Positions 7,706 to 16,028 are shown, counted from the first letter of the stretch. The stretch: 21,188 nucleotides of DNA from DATBLY01 sp036555125 (GCA_036555125.1 DATBLY010000059.1:1-21188); one strand, 5' to 3'. The notes: generated by a model not told the origin, from the letters alone. Made by a program: numbers and translations.

Positions 7706-8613
7706 CCGTCCGTTCCGTCCCCGACCGCGGGAGCCCCCGGGACGCCCGTCGCCGCCCGGACGCCGCGCCGGATCGCCTCGGCCACGGCGTCGGCCGCGAG
7801 CTCTGGAAGCCGGCTCCGATCCGCCTCGACCTCGCCCGTCGCGAGCGCGAACGCCACGTCGCCGTCCCAGTGGGTGTGGGCCGGTCGCACCGCCAGCGCG
7901 AGGCCATCGTGGGCCGCGTAGGTCAGCCGGAGCGCGTGCGCGACCGATAGCCGGGCGTTCGTCGCCACGCACACCAACGTGGTGTTCGCGATCGGCCACA
8001 TCGTCGGCGTCGCGTCGGGATCCCCCCGGTTCGCGGCCAGGGACGAGCCGTCCGCCTCCACGATCCGCCCCAGCGCGTTCACGGCCGCCACCGCCCCCAC
8101 GATCACCTCACCGTACCGCGTGGAGGCCGAACCCAGGCCGCCCTTCATCCCCATCCGCGGGTCCGGCAGCTTCGCGACCGTGGCACCCGTCCCGGCGCCG
8201 ATCGAGCCCTCCGCGAGCGGCCCCTCGCCGGCCGCCTCGCAGGCCGCGTAGCCCGCGTCCGGCCCCGGTCGAGCGCCCGGGTCCCCGACGCCGAGGTCGA
8301 AGAGCACCGCGCCCGCCACGATCGGGATCCGTGCGGGTCCGGCCCGGAACCCCCGACCGCGCTCCTCGAGCCAGCGCTGCACGCCGACGGCGGCCGCCAG
8401 CCCGAAGCCGCTGCCGCCGGTCAGCAGCACCGCGTCCACCCCGGTCCCGATCGACCCGGGTCGGAGCCCGTCGGTCCCGACGGTCGCGGGGGCCCCGCCG
8501 CGCACCTCGGCGGCGCCCACCGTGCCCTCGGGCGCGAGGATCACCGTGCAGCCCGTGATCCCCACCGGATCCGTCCAGTGCCCGACCCGGACCCCCGGAA
8601 CGTCCGTGATCAC
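7702..8613 (-). CDS. P1-family (S58, DmpA-like) peptidase, 303 aa
   Basis: This belongs to the family of N-terminal-nucleophile aminopeptidases related to DmpA and BapA, which cut themselves into two chains. It has the N-terminal ITDVPGVRVGH (2-12) and GCTV (21-24) typical of the family, the Gly-rich TGGSGFGLAAA (65-75) and MKGGLGSAS (156-164). The autocleavage/nucleophile region is at N210-T211-T212 with the following CVATNA, so mature alpha and beta chains of about 210 and 93 residues are expected. The GTG start at 8611-8613 overlaps the hydrolase stop by 4 nt. No signal peptide is seen, so it should be cytoplasmic. The substrate (small N-terminal-blocked or beta-amino peptides) is unknown. 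Confidence 0.9.
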   Translation of the reverse strand: MITDVPGVRVGHWTDPVGITGCTVILAPEGTVGAAEVRGGAPATVGTDGLRPGSIGTGVDAVLLTGGSGFGLAAAVGVQRWLEERGRGFRAGPARIPIVAGAVLFDLGVGDPGARPGPDAGYAACEAAGEGPLAEGSIGAGTGATVAKLPDPRMGMKGGLGSASTRYGEVIVGAVAAVNALGRIVEADGSSLAANRGDPDATPTMWPIANTTLVCVATNARLSVAHALRLTYAAHDGLALAVRPAHTHWDGDVAFALATGEVEADRSRLPELAADAVAEAIRRGVRAATGVPGAPAVGDGTDG

Positions 8614-9737
8614 GACGAGTCCCGCTCGTTCGCTCGCCGACGCCCGGGCGGCGCCGGCCCCGGCTCATCGCCCCCAGGAGGGCCGGCCCGCGTCCGACGA
8701 CGCGCCTTCGGCTTCGTCCCCTGCTCCCGGTCGCGCAGACATCGGTCGGCGAACCGGTCGATCGCCCGGTTCAGCTCCTCCGGGCGCTCGAGCATCGCGA
8801 TGTGCCCGGCGCCCGGCACGATCGTGAGCTCCCCGCGCGGCAGGGCACCCGCCAGCTCGACCGCGGCCGCCGGCGGCGTGACGCGGTCGTGCTCACCGAC
8901 GATCACGAGCGCCGGCACGGTCACCCTCGGGAGGGCATGCCGCAGGTCCATCTCCATCAGGTCGGCGAGCCCGTCGGTCCAGACCTGCGACGAGGCGCGC
9001 CCGGCCAGGGCGACGACGTGGTCGACGACGTTGCGCGGTGCGTCCGGGCCGAACTGCGTGACGCGGGCGACCACGCCGCCCACGTCGGCCGGGCTCGCGA
9101 GGACCGCGCGGCGCAAGCGATCGACGCGACCGGCGGCGGCGCGCAGGCTCCCCAGCCGGGGGCGCAGGAGCTCGGTCACCGAGCCCATCGCGCCGCGGAT
9201 CAGCTGACCGGACGCCGCGCCGATCAACACGACCCCCGCGATCCGGGGGCCGAAGAGCTCCGGGCGCAGCTCGGCCAGGGCGAGGATCGACATCGCTCCC
9301 ATGCTGTGGCCGACGAGCACCGCCGGGCCGTCGGGCGCGACCGCGTCGAGCACGGCCGCGATGTCCCGGCCCATCGCCCGCAGGGTCAGGTCGCCGTCCG
9401 CGGCGGCGGCGCTCGCGCCGTGGGAACGATGATCCATGAGCACGCATCGGAACCGAGCCGACAGGGCGGGCCACTGCTCGGACCAGGTGGACAGGTCCAG
9501 GCTGAACCCGTGCGCGAACAGGAGCACGGGCGCGGCGGGGTCACCGGCCGCGCGCACGACGATCTCGGTCCCATCGAACGACCGGACCGACGGAAGGAGC
9601 TCCGGCGGAAGCTGCCCGATCGGTGCGTGCTCGTGATGCTCGAGCCGGCGTCGCCGAACGACGGCCCCCACCGCGCCGGCGGCGACCGCGCCGGCGGCGA
9701 TCCCGGCGGTCACCACGGCCGTCCGCCGCCGGGTCAT
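8610..9737 (-). CDS. membrane-anchored alpha/beta-hydrolase, 375 aa
   Basis: This is an esterase/lipase-like hydrolase of unknown substrate. One hydrophobic segment at about 7-27, flanked by Arg runs, should anchor it in the membrane. The alpha/beta-hydrolase domain follows, with the oxyanion HGFSLD (76-81), the nucleophile elbow GHSMG (S145), the acid in GEHD (D284) and the catalytic His in GAGH (H312), so the triad is complete. After residue 335 comes a Lys/Arg/Pro-rich tail of some 40 residues without predicted fold. The ATG at 9735-9737 overlaps the alr stop by 4 nt. An alpha/beta-hydrolase gene between alr and tsaE is common in actinobacteria, where its role is likewise unsettled. Confidence 0.9.
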   Translation of the reverse strand: MTRRRTAVVTAGIAAGAVAAGAVGAVVRRRRLEHHEHAPIGQLPPELLPSVRSFDGTEIVVRAAGDPAAPVLLFAHGFSLDLSTWSEQWPALSARFRCVLMDHRSHGASAAAADGDLTLRAMGRDIAAVLDAVAPDGPAVLVGHSMGAMSILALAELRPELFGPRIAGVVLIGAASGQLIRGAMGSVTELLRPRLGSLRAAAGRVDRLRRAVLASPADVGGVVARVTQFGPDAPRNVVDHVVALAGRASSQVWTDGLADLMEMDLRHALPRVTVPALVIVGEHDRVTPPAAAVELAGALPRGELTIVPGAGHIAMLERPEELNRAIDRFADRCLRDREQGTKPKARRRTRAGPPGGDEPGPAPPGRRRANERDSS

Positions 9738-10834
9738 CCGGCGTACACCCGCGGGACCCGGCGGCCGATCCGCGCCACGACCTCGTACCCGATCGTCCCG
9801 GCCAGCCCCGCCAGCTCCTCGGCCTCGATCGTCTCGTCCCCCTGCGTCCCGATCAGCACGACCTCGTCTCCCGGCTCCACGGGGCCGTCGCCGCAGTCGA
9901 CCATGAGCTGATCCATCGTCACGTTCCCCGCGATCCGCCGTCGCCGCCCCCGGACGAGGACGTCGGCCCGCGAGGACAGCGACCGAGGGTAGCCGTCCGC
10001 GTACCCGACCGGCACCGTCGCCACGGAGGCGTCGCGGTCGAGCTCGTAGTGGAGCCCGTAGGAGATGCGCTCGCCGGACGTGAGCGGTTTCACGTTCACG
10101 ACCGCGGAGCGCCACGCGAGCGCCGGGCGGAGCCCAAGGCCCTCTCCGATGCCGGGGGCCGGCGGCAGCCCGTAGATCCCGATCCCCGGCCGGACGAGGG
10201 ACAGGTGCGACCGAGGATGCAGGATCACCGCCCCCGTGTTCGCGGCGTGCAGCAGGCCGGGGTCGAGTCCGGCCGCCCGAAGCCGTCCCACGGCGGCATC
10301 GAACCGATCGAGCTGGAGCGCCGTCTCCACCGGATCCTCGGCCGAGACCGCCAGGTGGGTCCAGAACCCGTCGAGGCGGAGGCCAGCGGCGAGCACGCGC
10401 TGCACGAACCCCGTGGCGTCCTCGGGCGGCCAGACGCCGCCGCGGTGCATGCCCGTGTCCACCTTCACGTGGACCCCGAGGGGACGTCCGCCGGCCGCGT
10501 CGACGAGTCGTCCCAGGGCCGCATCGGTGTAGAGCGGCGGCGTGAGACCTGCGTCGATCGCGGCCCGCTCCGATCCGGCCGGGAGCTCGGAGAGCACGAG
10601 CACCGGCGCTTCGACGCCGGCCGACCGCAGGACGAGACCCTCCTCCACGAGCGCCACGCCGATCCAGGCCGCCCCGGCCTCGAGCGCGGCCCGGGCGACC
10701 TCGGGAGCGCCGTGGCCGTACCCGTCGGCCTTCACGACCGCCATCAGCTCCACCCCGTCGGGCTTGAGGACGCCGACGTTGTCGCGGATCGCGCCGAGGT
10801 CGACCTCGACGCGGGTCGCGCGGAAGTCCGTCAC
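9734..10834 (-). CDS. alr: alanine racemase, 366 aa
   Basis: This is the PLP enzyme converting L-Ala to D-Ala for peptidoglycan. PLP-binding Lys is K35 in VVKADGYGHG. The substrate-side signature KVDTGMHRGG is at 124-133, RPGIGIYG at 215-222, and the second catalytic base Tyr is Y259 in SYGLHY. VGYADGYPR lies just downstream, and the C-terminal beta domain is complete. The length is normal for the family. The GTG start at 10832-10834 overlaps the nnr stop by 4 nt. Together with acpS and nnr it forms the front of the long operon, an arrangement common in actinobacteria. Confidence 0.97.
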   Translation of the reverse strand: MTDFRATRVEVDLGAIRDNVGVLKPDGVELMAVVKADGYGHGAPEVARAALEAGAAWIGVALVEEGLVLRSAGVEAPVLVLSELPAGSERAAIDAGLTPPLYTDAALGRLVDAAGGRPLGVHVKVDTGMHRGGVWPPEDATGFVQRVLAAGLRLDGFWTHLAVSAEDPVETALQLDRFDAAVGRLRAAGLDPGLLHAANTGAVILHPRSHLSLVRPGIGIYGLPPAPGIGEGLGLRPALAWRSAVVNVKPLTSGERISYGLHYELDRDASVATVPVGYADGYPRSLSSRADVLVRGRRRRIAGNVTMDQLMVDCGDGPVEPGDEVVLIGTQGDETIEAEELAGLAGTIGYEVVARIGRRVPRVYAG

Positions 10835-12363
10835 GGATCCCTCACGCGCTCGACGGCGTCGGGGATCGCATCGACCAGGTCGCCCGCGACCACGCCCTCC
10901 CCCCGCTCCCTGCCCGCCAACCGTCCCGCCAGGCCGTGGAGGTACGCACCGGCCGACGCCGCGTCGCCCGGGGCCGTGCCGCGCGCCAGCAGCCCCGCGA
11001 TCATCCCGGTGAGGACGTCGCCGGACCCCGCGGTCGCGAGGAACGCGCTGCCCGTGGGGTTGATCGCGATCGCTCCCCGGGGCTCCGCGACGAGCGTCCG
11101 GCTCCCCTTCAGCAGGGTGGTGCATCCGCTCGACGCGGCCAGCCCACGGACGGATCCCAGCCGGTCCCGTGCGAGCGCGCTCCCCTCCAGCCCGGTGAGC
11201 CGCGTGAACTCCCCCGCGTGCGGCGTGAGGACGGCGTCGGCCTCCCGCACCTCCAGGTCAGCGCTTCGACCGGCGAACGCGTTCAGGCCGTCCGCGTCCA
11301 AGACCAGCGGCACGGGGGCGGCACGCACCAGCTCACGGACGAGGGCGGCCGTCTCGGGGTGCGTCGAGAGGCCGGGGCCCACGGCGAGGGCGTCGGCGCG
11401 CTCGGCGGCCTCCAGGATCGCCGGGAGGGCCGCCGGCGAGACGGTGCCCTCGGCGGTCTCCGGCAGCGCGCGGAACGTGGCCTCCGTGAGCCCCGCGGCC
11501 ACGACCGGCAGGACGCTCGTGGGGACCGCCGCGGTGACCAGGCCGGCCCCGATCCGTCCCGCCGCGCGCGCGATCAGCCGGACCGCGCCGGGCATCTCCC
11601 GCGAGCCGGCGACGATCAACACGACGCCCGACGCGCGCTTGTGCGTGTCCGCGTCCCGCACGGGCAGCGCCGCGCGCACATCCGCCGGTTCGATCACGAA
11701 CGCGTCCGCCCGGATCAGGTCGTCGGGGAAGCCGATGTCCACGACGCGCAGCATCCCCGCGTACTCGCCGCCGGGCAGCAGGACGGCTCCGACCTTCGCG
11801 GCGCCGAACGTGACCGTGAGATCCGCGCGCACGGCGACCCCCTCGACCGCGCCCGTGGCGCCGTCCACCCCCGAGGGAACGTCCACCGCGACGACCGGGA
11901 CCCCGACGTCGCCGAGCCCCACGATGGCCTCGGCCCAGGCGTCGTCCGGTTGCCCGCGGAACCCCGTCCCGAAGATCGCGTCGATCGCCACGTCGGCTCG
12001 GGCGATCTCGCGCTCCAGCGTCGCCGGCGAGAACGGACGGATCCGCACCCGGTCCACCTCGCCGAGCCGGGCGAGGTGGGTCGCGGCCGGCTCCCGCAGG
12101 TCGCTCCCCGCCTCGAGCATCACGACGGTGGCAGACGCGCCCCATCGAGCGAGGTGCCGGGCCGCGGCGAGGCCGTCCCCGCCGTTGTTGCCCTTCCCGC
12201 ACACGATCACGGCGCGGCGCCCGTACGTCCCGCCGGCGAGGTCGACGGCCGCTCGGGCGACGGCGCGACCCGCCCGGTCCATCAGATCGCTCGCGGCGAC
12301 CCCGCGCGCCTGGGTGGCCCGGTCGAGCTCGACCGCCTGCTCCGGCGTCAGGACCGGCTTCAT
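10831..12363 (-). CDS. nnr: bifunctional NAD(P)H-hydrate epimerase/dehydratase, 510 aa
   Basis: This enzyme repairs damaged NAD(P)H hydrates. The N-terminal YjeF_N domain (about 1-215) epimerises R- and S-hydrates, and the C-terminal domain (about 225-505) dehydrates the S-form at the cost of ADP or ATP. N-domain motifs are GKGNNGGDG (56-64), DAIFGTG (128-134) and DVPSGVDG (161-168). The C-domain shows HKRASG (241-246), DADGLNAF (356-363), TPHAGEF (380-386) and the nucleotide site NPTGSAFLATAGSGDVLTG (435-453). In that site the usual GNPxMA is GSAFLA, a substitution in an otherwise intact motif. The ATG at 12361-12363 overlaps the acpS stop by 4 nt. Both fused domains are complete. Confidence 0.96.
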   Translation of the reverse strand: MKPVLTPEQAVELDRATQARGVAASDLMDRAGRAVARAAVDLAGGTYGRRAVIVCGKGNNGGDGLAAARHLARWGASATVVMLEAGSDLREPAATHLARLGEVDRVRIRPFSPATLEREIARADVAIDAIFGTGFRGQPDDAWAEAIVGLGDVGVPVVAVDVPSGVDGATGAVEGVAVRADLTVTFGAAKVGAVLLPGGEYAGMLRVVDIGFPDDLIRADAFVIEPADVRAALPVRDADTHKRASGVVLIVAGSREMPGAVRLIARAAGRIGAGLVTAAVPTSVLPVVAAGLTEATFRALPETAEGTVSPAALPAILEAAERADALAVGPGLSTHPETAALVRELVRAAPVPLVLDADGLNAFAGRSADLEVREADAVLTPHAGEFTRLTGLEGSALARDRLGSVRGLAASSGCTTLLKGSRTLVAEPRGAIAINPTGSAFLATAGSGDVLTGMIAGLLARGTAPGDAASAGAYLHGLAGRLAGRERGEGVVAGDLVDAIPDAVERVRDP

Positions 12364-12734
12364 CCGCGCACCGCGACGGCGAACGCCACCGCGTTCGACC
12401 GCTCGTGGGTGAAGGTGATCAGGACCCGCTCGACGCCGAGCGCATCCGCTCGCCGCCTCGCGTTGCCTTCCAGGACGATCTCCGGCGCACCGCTCGGCGC
12501 CCGCCGCACGTGGATGTCCTTCCAGCGCTTCCCGCGGTACCCGCCGAGCGCCTTGATGACCGCCTCACGGGCCGCGAACCGGCCCGCGTAGGACTCGGCC
12601 GGGCGGGCCTTCGAGTCGCAGTAGGCGCGCTCCTCCGCCGTGAACACCCGCTCGCGCATCGTCGGGTGTCGCTCGAGCGCCCGCTCGACCCGTGCGATCT
12701 CGCTGATGTCGACCCCCAGGCCCACGATCTCCAC
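12360..12734 (-). CDS. acpS: holo-[acyl-carrier-protein] synthase, 124 aa
   Basis: AcpS transfers the 4'-phosphopantetheine arm from CoA to the serine of acyl carrier protein, making it active for fatty-acid synthesis. The N-terminal GLGVDISEIAR carries the Mg-binding Asp (D9). The second motif RFAAREAVIKALG (52-64) carries the Mg-binding Glu (E57), but the usually conserved Lys of FAAKEA is Arg. The length is normal. The start is the GTG at 12732-12734. No Shine-Dalgarno is visible. Instead a TAGCCT hexamer ends 7 nt before the start codon, as in leaderless transcripts. It is the first gene of the eleven-gene overlapping run. Confidence 0.94.
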   Translation of the reverse strand: MEIVGLGVDISEIARVERALERHPTMRERVFTAEERAYCDSKARPAESYAGRFAAREAVIKALGGYRGKRWKDIHVRRAPSGAPEIVLEGNARRRADALGVERVLITFTHERSNAVAFAVAVRG

Positions 12735-12741
12735 GGACGGA

Positions 12742-12747
12742 AGGCTA
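12742..12747 (-). promoter_or_regulatory. candidate leaderless -10 element of acpS
   Basis: TAGCCT on the minus strand with exactly 7 nt to the GTG start. The -10 form TANNNT at this distance puts the transcription start at the start codon. No recognisable -35 is present. The identical hexamer and spacing occurs at glmM. Confidence 0.5.
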
Positions 12748-12763
12748 GACCACGCGGGCCCGG

Positions 12764-12784
12764 CCCCGGCCCATCGGCCCGGGG
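12764..12784 (-). terminator. possible hairpin after secreted-protein gene
   Basis: A 6-bp GC stem (12764-12769 with 12779-12784) with a 9-nt loop lies just beyond the stop codon at 12793 and before the acpS promoter candidate. There is no T-run, so the call rests on position. Confidence 0.3.
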
Positions 12785-12792
12785 ACCGACCG

Positions 12793-14115
12793 CTACCCGA
12801 CCGAGCGCGGCACCACGTCCAGGGCGCCGGTCTCCGGGCTGTCGAAGATCCGGATCACCCGGACCTCGCCGTCGCCGAGCCGGGCCGAGATCAGGTAGCC
12901 CCACGAGGTCCCGAACGCGGTGCGCCCGCTGAGGGTCGACGCATCGGCGAACCAGCCGTCGAACCCGGAGACGGGCTCGGTCGTCGAGGCCTGGATCACG
13001 TAGGCCCTGCTCCCGTCCGAGGGCAGGTACGTGAACCGCCGGTCGTCGAGCCAGATGAGGGAGCCGAAGGCGAACAGCGTGTCCAGGTCGAACCGGTCGG
13101 CCGCGCCGCCGCCTCGAGCGACGACGAAGATCGACGAGGCACCGTCCCCATCGGAGGTGAGCCCGGCGACCCAGCTCCCTGCCGGGGACACCGTGAGCGA
13201 CGAGGCCCGAGCCGGCACCGTCGCGAGCGGCGCGAGGGCGCCGGTCGCGACATCCACCTGCGACAACGCTCGACCGTCCAGCACGAGGACGCGATCCCCG
13301 TCGATCGTCACGCTCCGGGCCGGCCCGTGCCAGGCGATCCGATCGGCCGCGCCGGTGATCTCGTGGACCCAGTGCTCGCCGCCGTGCCGTTCGACCGCGA
13401 GCACCCGGCTCCCGGATCCGTTCAGGCAGACCGCCGAGACCCGGGGCGAGCGCGGGCCGCTCACGACCTCGATCCTTCGGACGACCCGGAGGGAGGGGAG
13501 CTCGCGGACGACCACGATGCCCGACCGGTCCACCCGCGCGGCCTCCACGACCCGGCGCGATCCGGGACACAGGTCGACGTCGATCGCGCTGCCGTCGCCG
13601 CGGCCGTAGGCGAGGGTCTTCCCGCGAGCGTCGAGGGCCATCAGGCGGTTCGGCCCGATGTTGATCCCCATGACGAATCGCGTGGGCTCCGTACCGTCGG
13701 GCTCCGGCAGGGGGGCGGCCGCGCGCAGGAGCAGGTCGGGGTCGATCTGGCTGCACAGCCCCGACCACCACCGACCGTCCTGCTGGGCGAGGAACGCACC
13801 GATCCGGTCGCCGACCTGCGCCTCGAACGCGCAGGAGGCATCCGTGGATCCCGCCCGGAGCTCGATCGTCGCGCCGAGGTCGCCCTTCACGGCCGTCTCG
13901 ACCTCGAACGTGTAGTCGGCGTACGCAGGGTCGCTCGCGACCGGGTGCACGTCGGTGAGCGTCCCGATGAACGCGCCGTCCGCTCGCTGCAACGCGTCGC
14001 GCGGGTCTCCGAGGAAGCAGGAGCACGCGCGGGCCGCCGGGGCGACCAGCAGCGAGAGCAGGACGGCGAGGACGAGGAGCAGGGCCGTGCGGCGTCGGAG
14101 CATCCGTGGCTTCAT
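12793..14115 (-). CDS. secreted protein with TIMP/NTR-like N-terminus and propeller-like C-terminal part, 440 aa
   Basis: The function is not known. A signal peptide is clear: basic MKPRMLRRR, a Leu/Val core (11-24), then an AxA-type cut after A30, so mature protein starts Cys-Ser-Cys. Cys at mature positions 1, 3, 65 and 91 (C31, C33, C95, C121) match the spacing logic of the netrin/TIMP fold, in which the first two cysteines bond to two later ones. The first ~100 mature residues (FIGTLTDV, ADYTFEVE, VKGD, GDRIGAFL) fit that beta-barrel. The remaining ~310 residues are repetitive beta-strand sequence (for example LTVSPAGSWVAG) like a beta-propeller, with two further Cys (C183, C230). The ATG at 14113-14115 has a GGGGAG tract a few nt upstream. 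It lies 20 nt after glmS and is probably co-transcribed. Confidence 0.8.
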   Translation of the reverse strand: MKPRMLRRRTALLLVLAVLLSLLVAPAARACSCFLGDPRDALQRADGAFIGTLTDVHPVASDPAYADYTFEVETAVKGDLGATIELRAGSTDASCAFEAQVGDRIGAFLAQQDGRWWSGLCSQIDPDLLLRAAAPLPEPDGTEPTRFVMGINIGPNRLMALDARGKTLAYGRGDGSAIDVDLCPGSRRVVEAARVDRSGIVVVRELPSLRVVRRIEVVSGPRSPRVSAVCLNGSGSRVLAVERHGGEHWVHEITGAADRIAWHGPARSVTIDGDRVLVLDGRALSQVDVATGALAPLATVPARASSLTVSPAGSWVAGLTSDGDGASSIFVVARGGGAADRFDLDTLFAFGSLIWLDDRRFTYLPSDGSRAYVIQASTTEPVSGFDGWFADASTLSGRTAFGTSWGYLISARLGDGEVRVIRIFDSPETGALDVVPRSVG

Positions 14116-14135
14116 GCGCTCCCCATGCCGCGGCG

Positions 14136-15959
14136 CTACTCGACCGTGACGCTCTTGGCCAAGTTGCGCGGCTGATCCACGTCGCACCCCCGGAGCTTGG
14201 CCACGTGGTAGGCGAACAGCTGCAGGGGAACGGTCACGACCACGGGCGAGAGCAACTCGGGGGTGCGTGGCACCTCCACGACGTGGTCCACGATGCCGGG
14301 GAGCTCGGTGTCCCCCTCGGTGACGATGGCGATCACGGACGCGCCGCGGGCCCGGACCTCCTGGATGTTCGAGACCATCTTCGGATACACGTGGCACTCG
14401 GTCGCCACCGCGACGACCGGCACGCCCGGCTCGATCAGGGCGATCGGCCCGTGCTTCAGCTCGCCGCCGGGGTGCCCCTCGGCGTGGATGTAGCTGATCT
14501 CCTTCAGCTTCAGCGCGCCCTCGAGGGCCGCCGGGTAGCCGGTGTGACGGCCGATGAACAGCACGTCCCGCGCGCCGTGGTACCGATCCGCCAGGCTCCG
14601 GACGATCGGCTCCGTGGTCTCGATCGCGCGCGCGACCTGCGCCGGCAGCTCGTCCATCCGCGCGAGCACCTCGGCGATCTCGGTCGGGAACATCGCCCCG
14701 CGGACCTGCGCGAGATAGAGCGCCACGAGGTAGAGCGAGGCCATCTGCGTCGCGAAGGTCTTCGTCGCCGCGACGCCGATCTCGGGTCCGGCGTGCATGT
14801 ACAGGACGGCGTCGGCCTCGCGGGCGAGCGAAGACCCGACCGAGTTCGTCACCGCGATCACGTGCGAGCCCTGCCGCTTGGCGTGACGCGCCGCCTCCAG
14901 CGTGTCGATCGTCTCCCCGGACTGGCTCACGGCGAGGGTCAGCGTGTCGGGCCCGAGCACCGGGTCGCGGTACCGGAACTCCGACGCGATCTCGATCTCG
15001 ACGGGCAGCCGCGTCCAGTGCTCGATCGCGTACTTCGCGACCATGCCGGAGTGGAAGGCCGTCCCGCACGCCACGACGAACACCTTGCCCACCTCTCGGA
15101 GCACGTCGTCGCTGATCCGCAGCTCGTCCATCGCGATCCGCTCGTCGACCACCCGACCGCTCAGCGTGTCGCGGATCGCCGCCGGCTGCTCGTGGATCTC
15201 CTTCAGCATGAAGTCGTCGTAGCCGCCCTTGCGCGCCCGGGCGACGTCCCGCTCGATCTCGAGCGGGACCGGTTCCACCGGCGTGCCCTCGAACGTCGTC
15301 ACGCGCACGCCCTCGCGACGGACCTCGACGAGCTGGTCCTCCTCGACGGCGATCACCGTCTCGGTGCGGTCGAGCAGCGCGGGGACGTCCGAGGCGAGGA
15401 GCGCCAGTCCGTCGCCGAGCCCGACCACGAGCGGCGAGGAGACCTTGGCTCCGACGATCAGCCCCGGGTCGTCCGCGGAGACGGCCACGATCGCGTACGC
15501 CCCCTGCAGCTCCCGGACCGTCTCACGGAGCGCCTCGGCCAGCCCGAGGCCGAGCCGCGCCTCCAGCAGGTGCGCGATGCACTCCGTGTCGGTCTCCGAC
15601 GCGAAGGTGTGCCCGTCCTTCTCGAGCCGGGATCGGAGGGACCGGAAGTTCTCGATGATCCCGTTGTGGATCACGGCGACCCGTCCCGTGCAGTCGACGT
15701 GCGGGTGCGCGTTGGCGTCGGTCGGGGCCCCGTGCGTGGCCCACCGCGTGTGTCCGATCCCGATCGAACCCACGAGCCGACCGTTCGCGAGCGCCGCATC
15801 GAGCTCCGAGAGCTTCCCGGCGCGCTTCGTCACGGTGAGGCCGCCGTCCACGATGGCGACCCCGGCGGAGTCGTATCCCCGGTATTCGAGCCGCCGCAGG
15901 CCCTCGAGGACGATCGGGAGCGCCTGATCGGGGCCCACGTAGCCCACGATGCCGCACAT
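14136..15959 (-). CDS. glmS: glutamine--fructose-6-phosphate aminotransferase (isomerizing), 607 aa
   Basis: GlmS makes glucosamine-6-phosphate from fructose-6-phosphate and glutamine, the first step to UDP-GlcNAc and peptidoglycan. The N-terminal nucleophile Cys2 follows Met1 directly, and RGYDSAG, HTRWATHG and HNGIIEN mark the glutaminase domain. Two SIS domains follow, with SQSGET and the ATKTF stretch, and the C-terminal tail ends DQPRNLAKSVTVE as in classic GlmS. The length is standard. The ATG at 15957-15959 has no Shine-Dalgarno; a TAGGCT hexamer lies 11 nt upstream. It is the next gene after glmM, which uses its product. No glmS ribozyme is seen in the 69-nt leader. Confidence 0.98.
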   Translation of the reverse strand: MCGIVGYVGPDQALPIVLEGLRRLEYRGYDSAGVAIVDGGLTVTKRAGKLSELDAALANGRLVGSIGIGHTRWATHGAPTDANAHPHVDCTGRVAVIHNGIIENFRSLRSRLEKDGHTFASETDTECIAHLLEARLGLGLAEALRETVRELQGAYAIVAVSADDPGLIVGAKVSSPLVVGLGDGLALLASDVPALLDRTETVIAVEEDQLVEVRREGVRVTTFEGTPVEPVPLEIERDVARARKGGYDDFMLKEIHEQPAAIRDTLSGRVVDERIAMDELRISDDVLREVGKVFVVACGTAFHSGMVAKYAIEHWTRLPVEIEIASEFRYRDPVLGPDTLTLAVSQSGETIDTLEAARHAKRQGSHVIAVTNSVGSSLAREADAVLYMHAGPEIGVAATKTFATQMASLYLVALYLAQVRGAMFPTEIAEVLARMDELPAQVARAIETTEPIVRSLADRYHGARDVLFIGRHTGYPAALEGALKLKEISYIHAEGHPGGELKHGPIALIEPGVPVVAVATECHVYPKMVSNIQEVRARGASVIAIVTEGDTELPGIVDHVVEVPRTPELLSPVVVTVPLQLFAYHVAKLRGCDVDQPRNLAKSVTVE

Positions 15960-15970
15960 GAGTCCGATCG

Positions 15971-15976
15971 AGCCTA
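15971..15976 (-). promoter_or_regulatory. candidate -10 element of glmS
   Basis: TAGGCT on the minus strand, 11 nt before the ATG, fits TANNNT and would give a leader of only a few nucleotides. No -35 is recognisable. Weaker than the acpS and glmM cases. Confidence 0.3.
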
Positions 15977-15997
15977 GCAGGGGCCCGACGACGCTCG

Positions 15998-16013
15998 GCT
16001 CGGCTCGCCGAGC
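15998..16013 (-). terminator. small hairpin between glmM and glmS
   Basis: A 6-bp stem (15998-16003 with 16008-16013) and 4-nt loop lie 16 nt after the glmM stop. It is short and has no T-run, so it may only be a weak attenuator or chance. Confidence 0.2.
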
Positions 16014-16028
16014 GACGCGACGATCGGG

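Noticed and set aside
6576..7907. 443-aa frame suggesting a long N-terminal extension of TsaE
   Set aside because: The extension is the glycosylase gene read in another frame; TsaE starts at 7073.
9623..12412. 929-codon plus-strand open frame across hydrolase, alr, nnr and acpS
   Set aside because: It runs across several real minus-strand genes, is Arg/Pro/Ala/Ser-rich without domains, and has no ribosome-binding site of note.
14106..15977. 623-codon plus-strand open frame antisense to glmS
   Set aside because: Shadow of glmS; composition is Arg/Asp/Val/His noise.
15960..16028. glmS ribozyme or riboswitch in the glmS leader
   Set aside because: The spacer is 69 nt and shows only a small hairpin; glmS ribozymes are larger and typical of Gram-positives with low GC.
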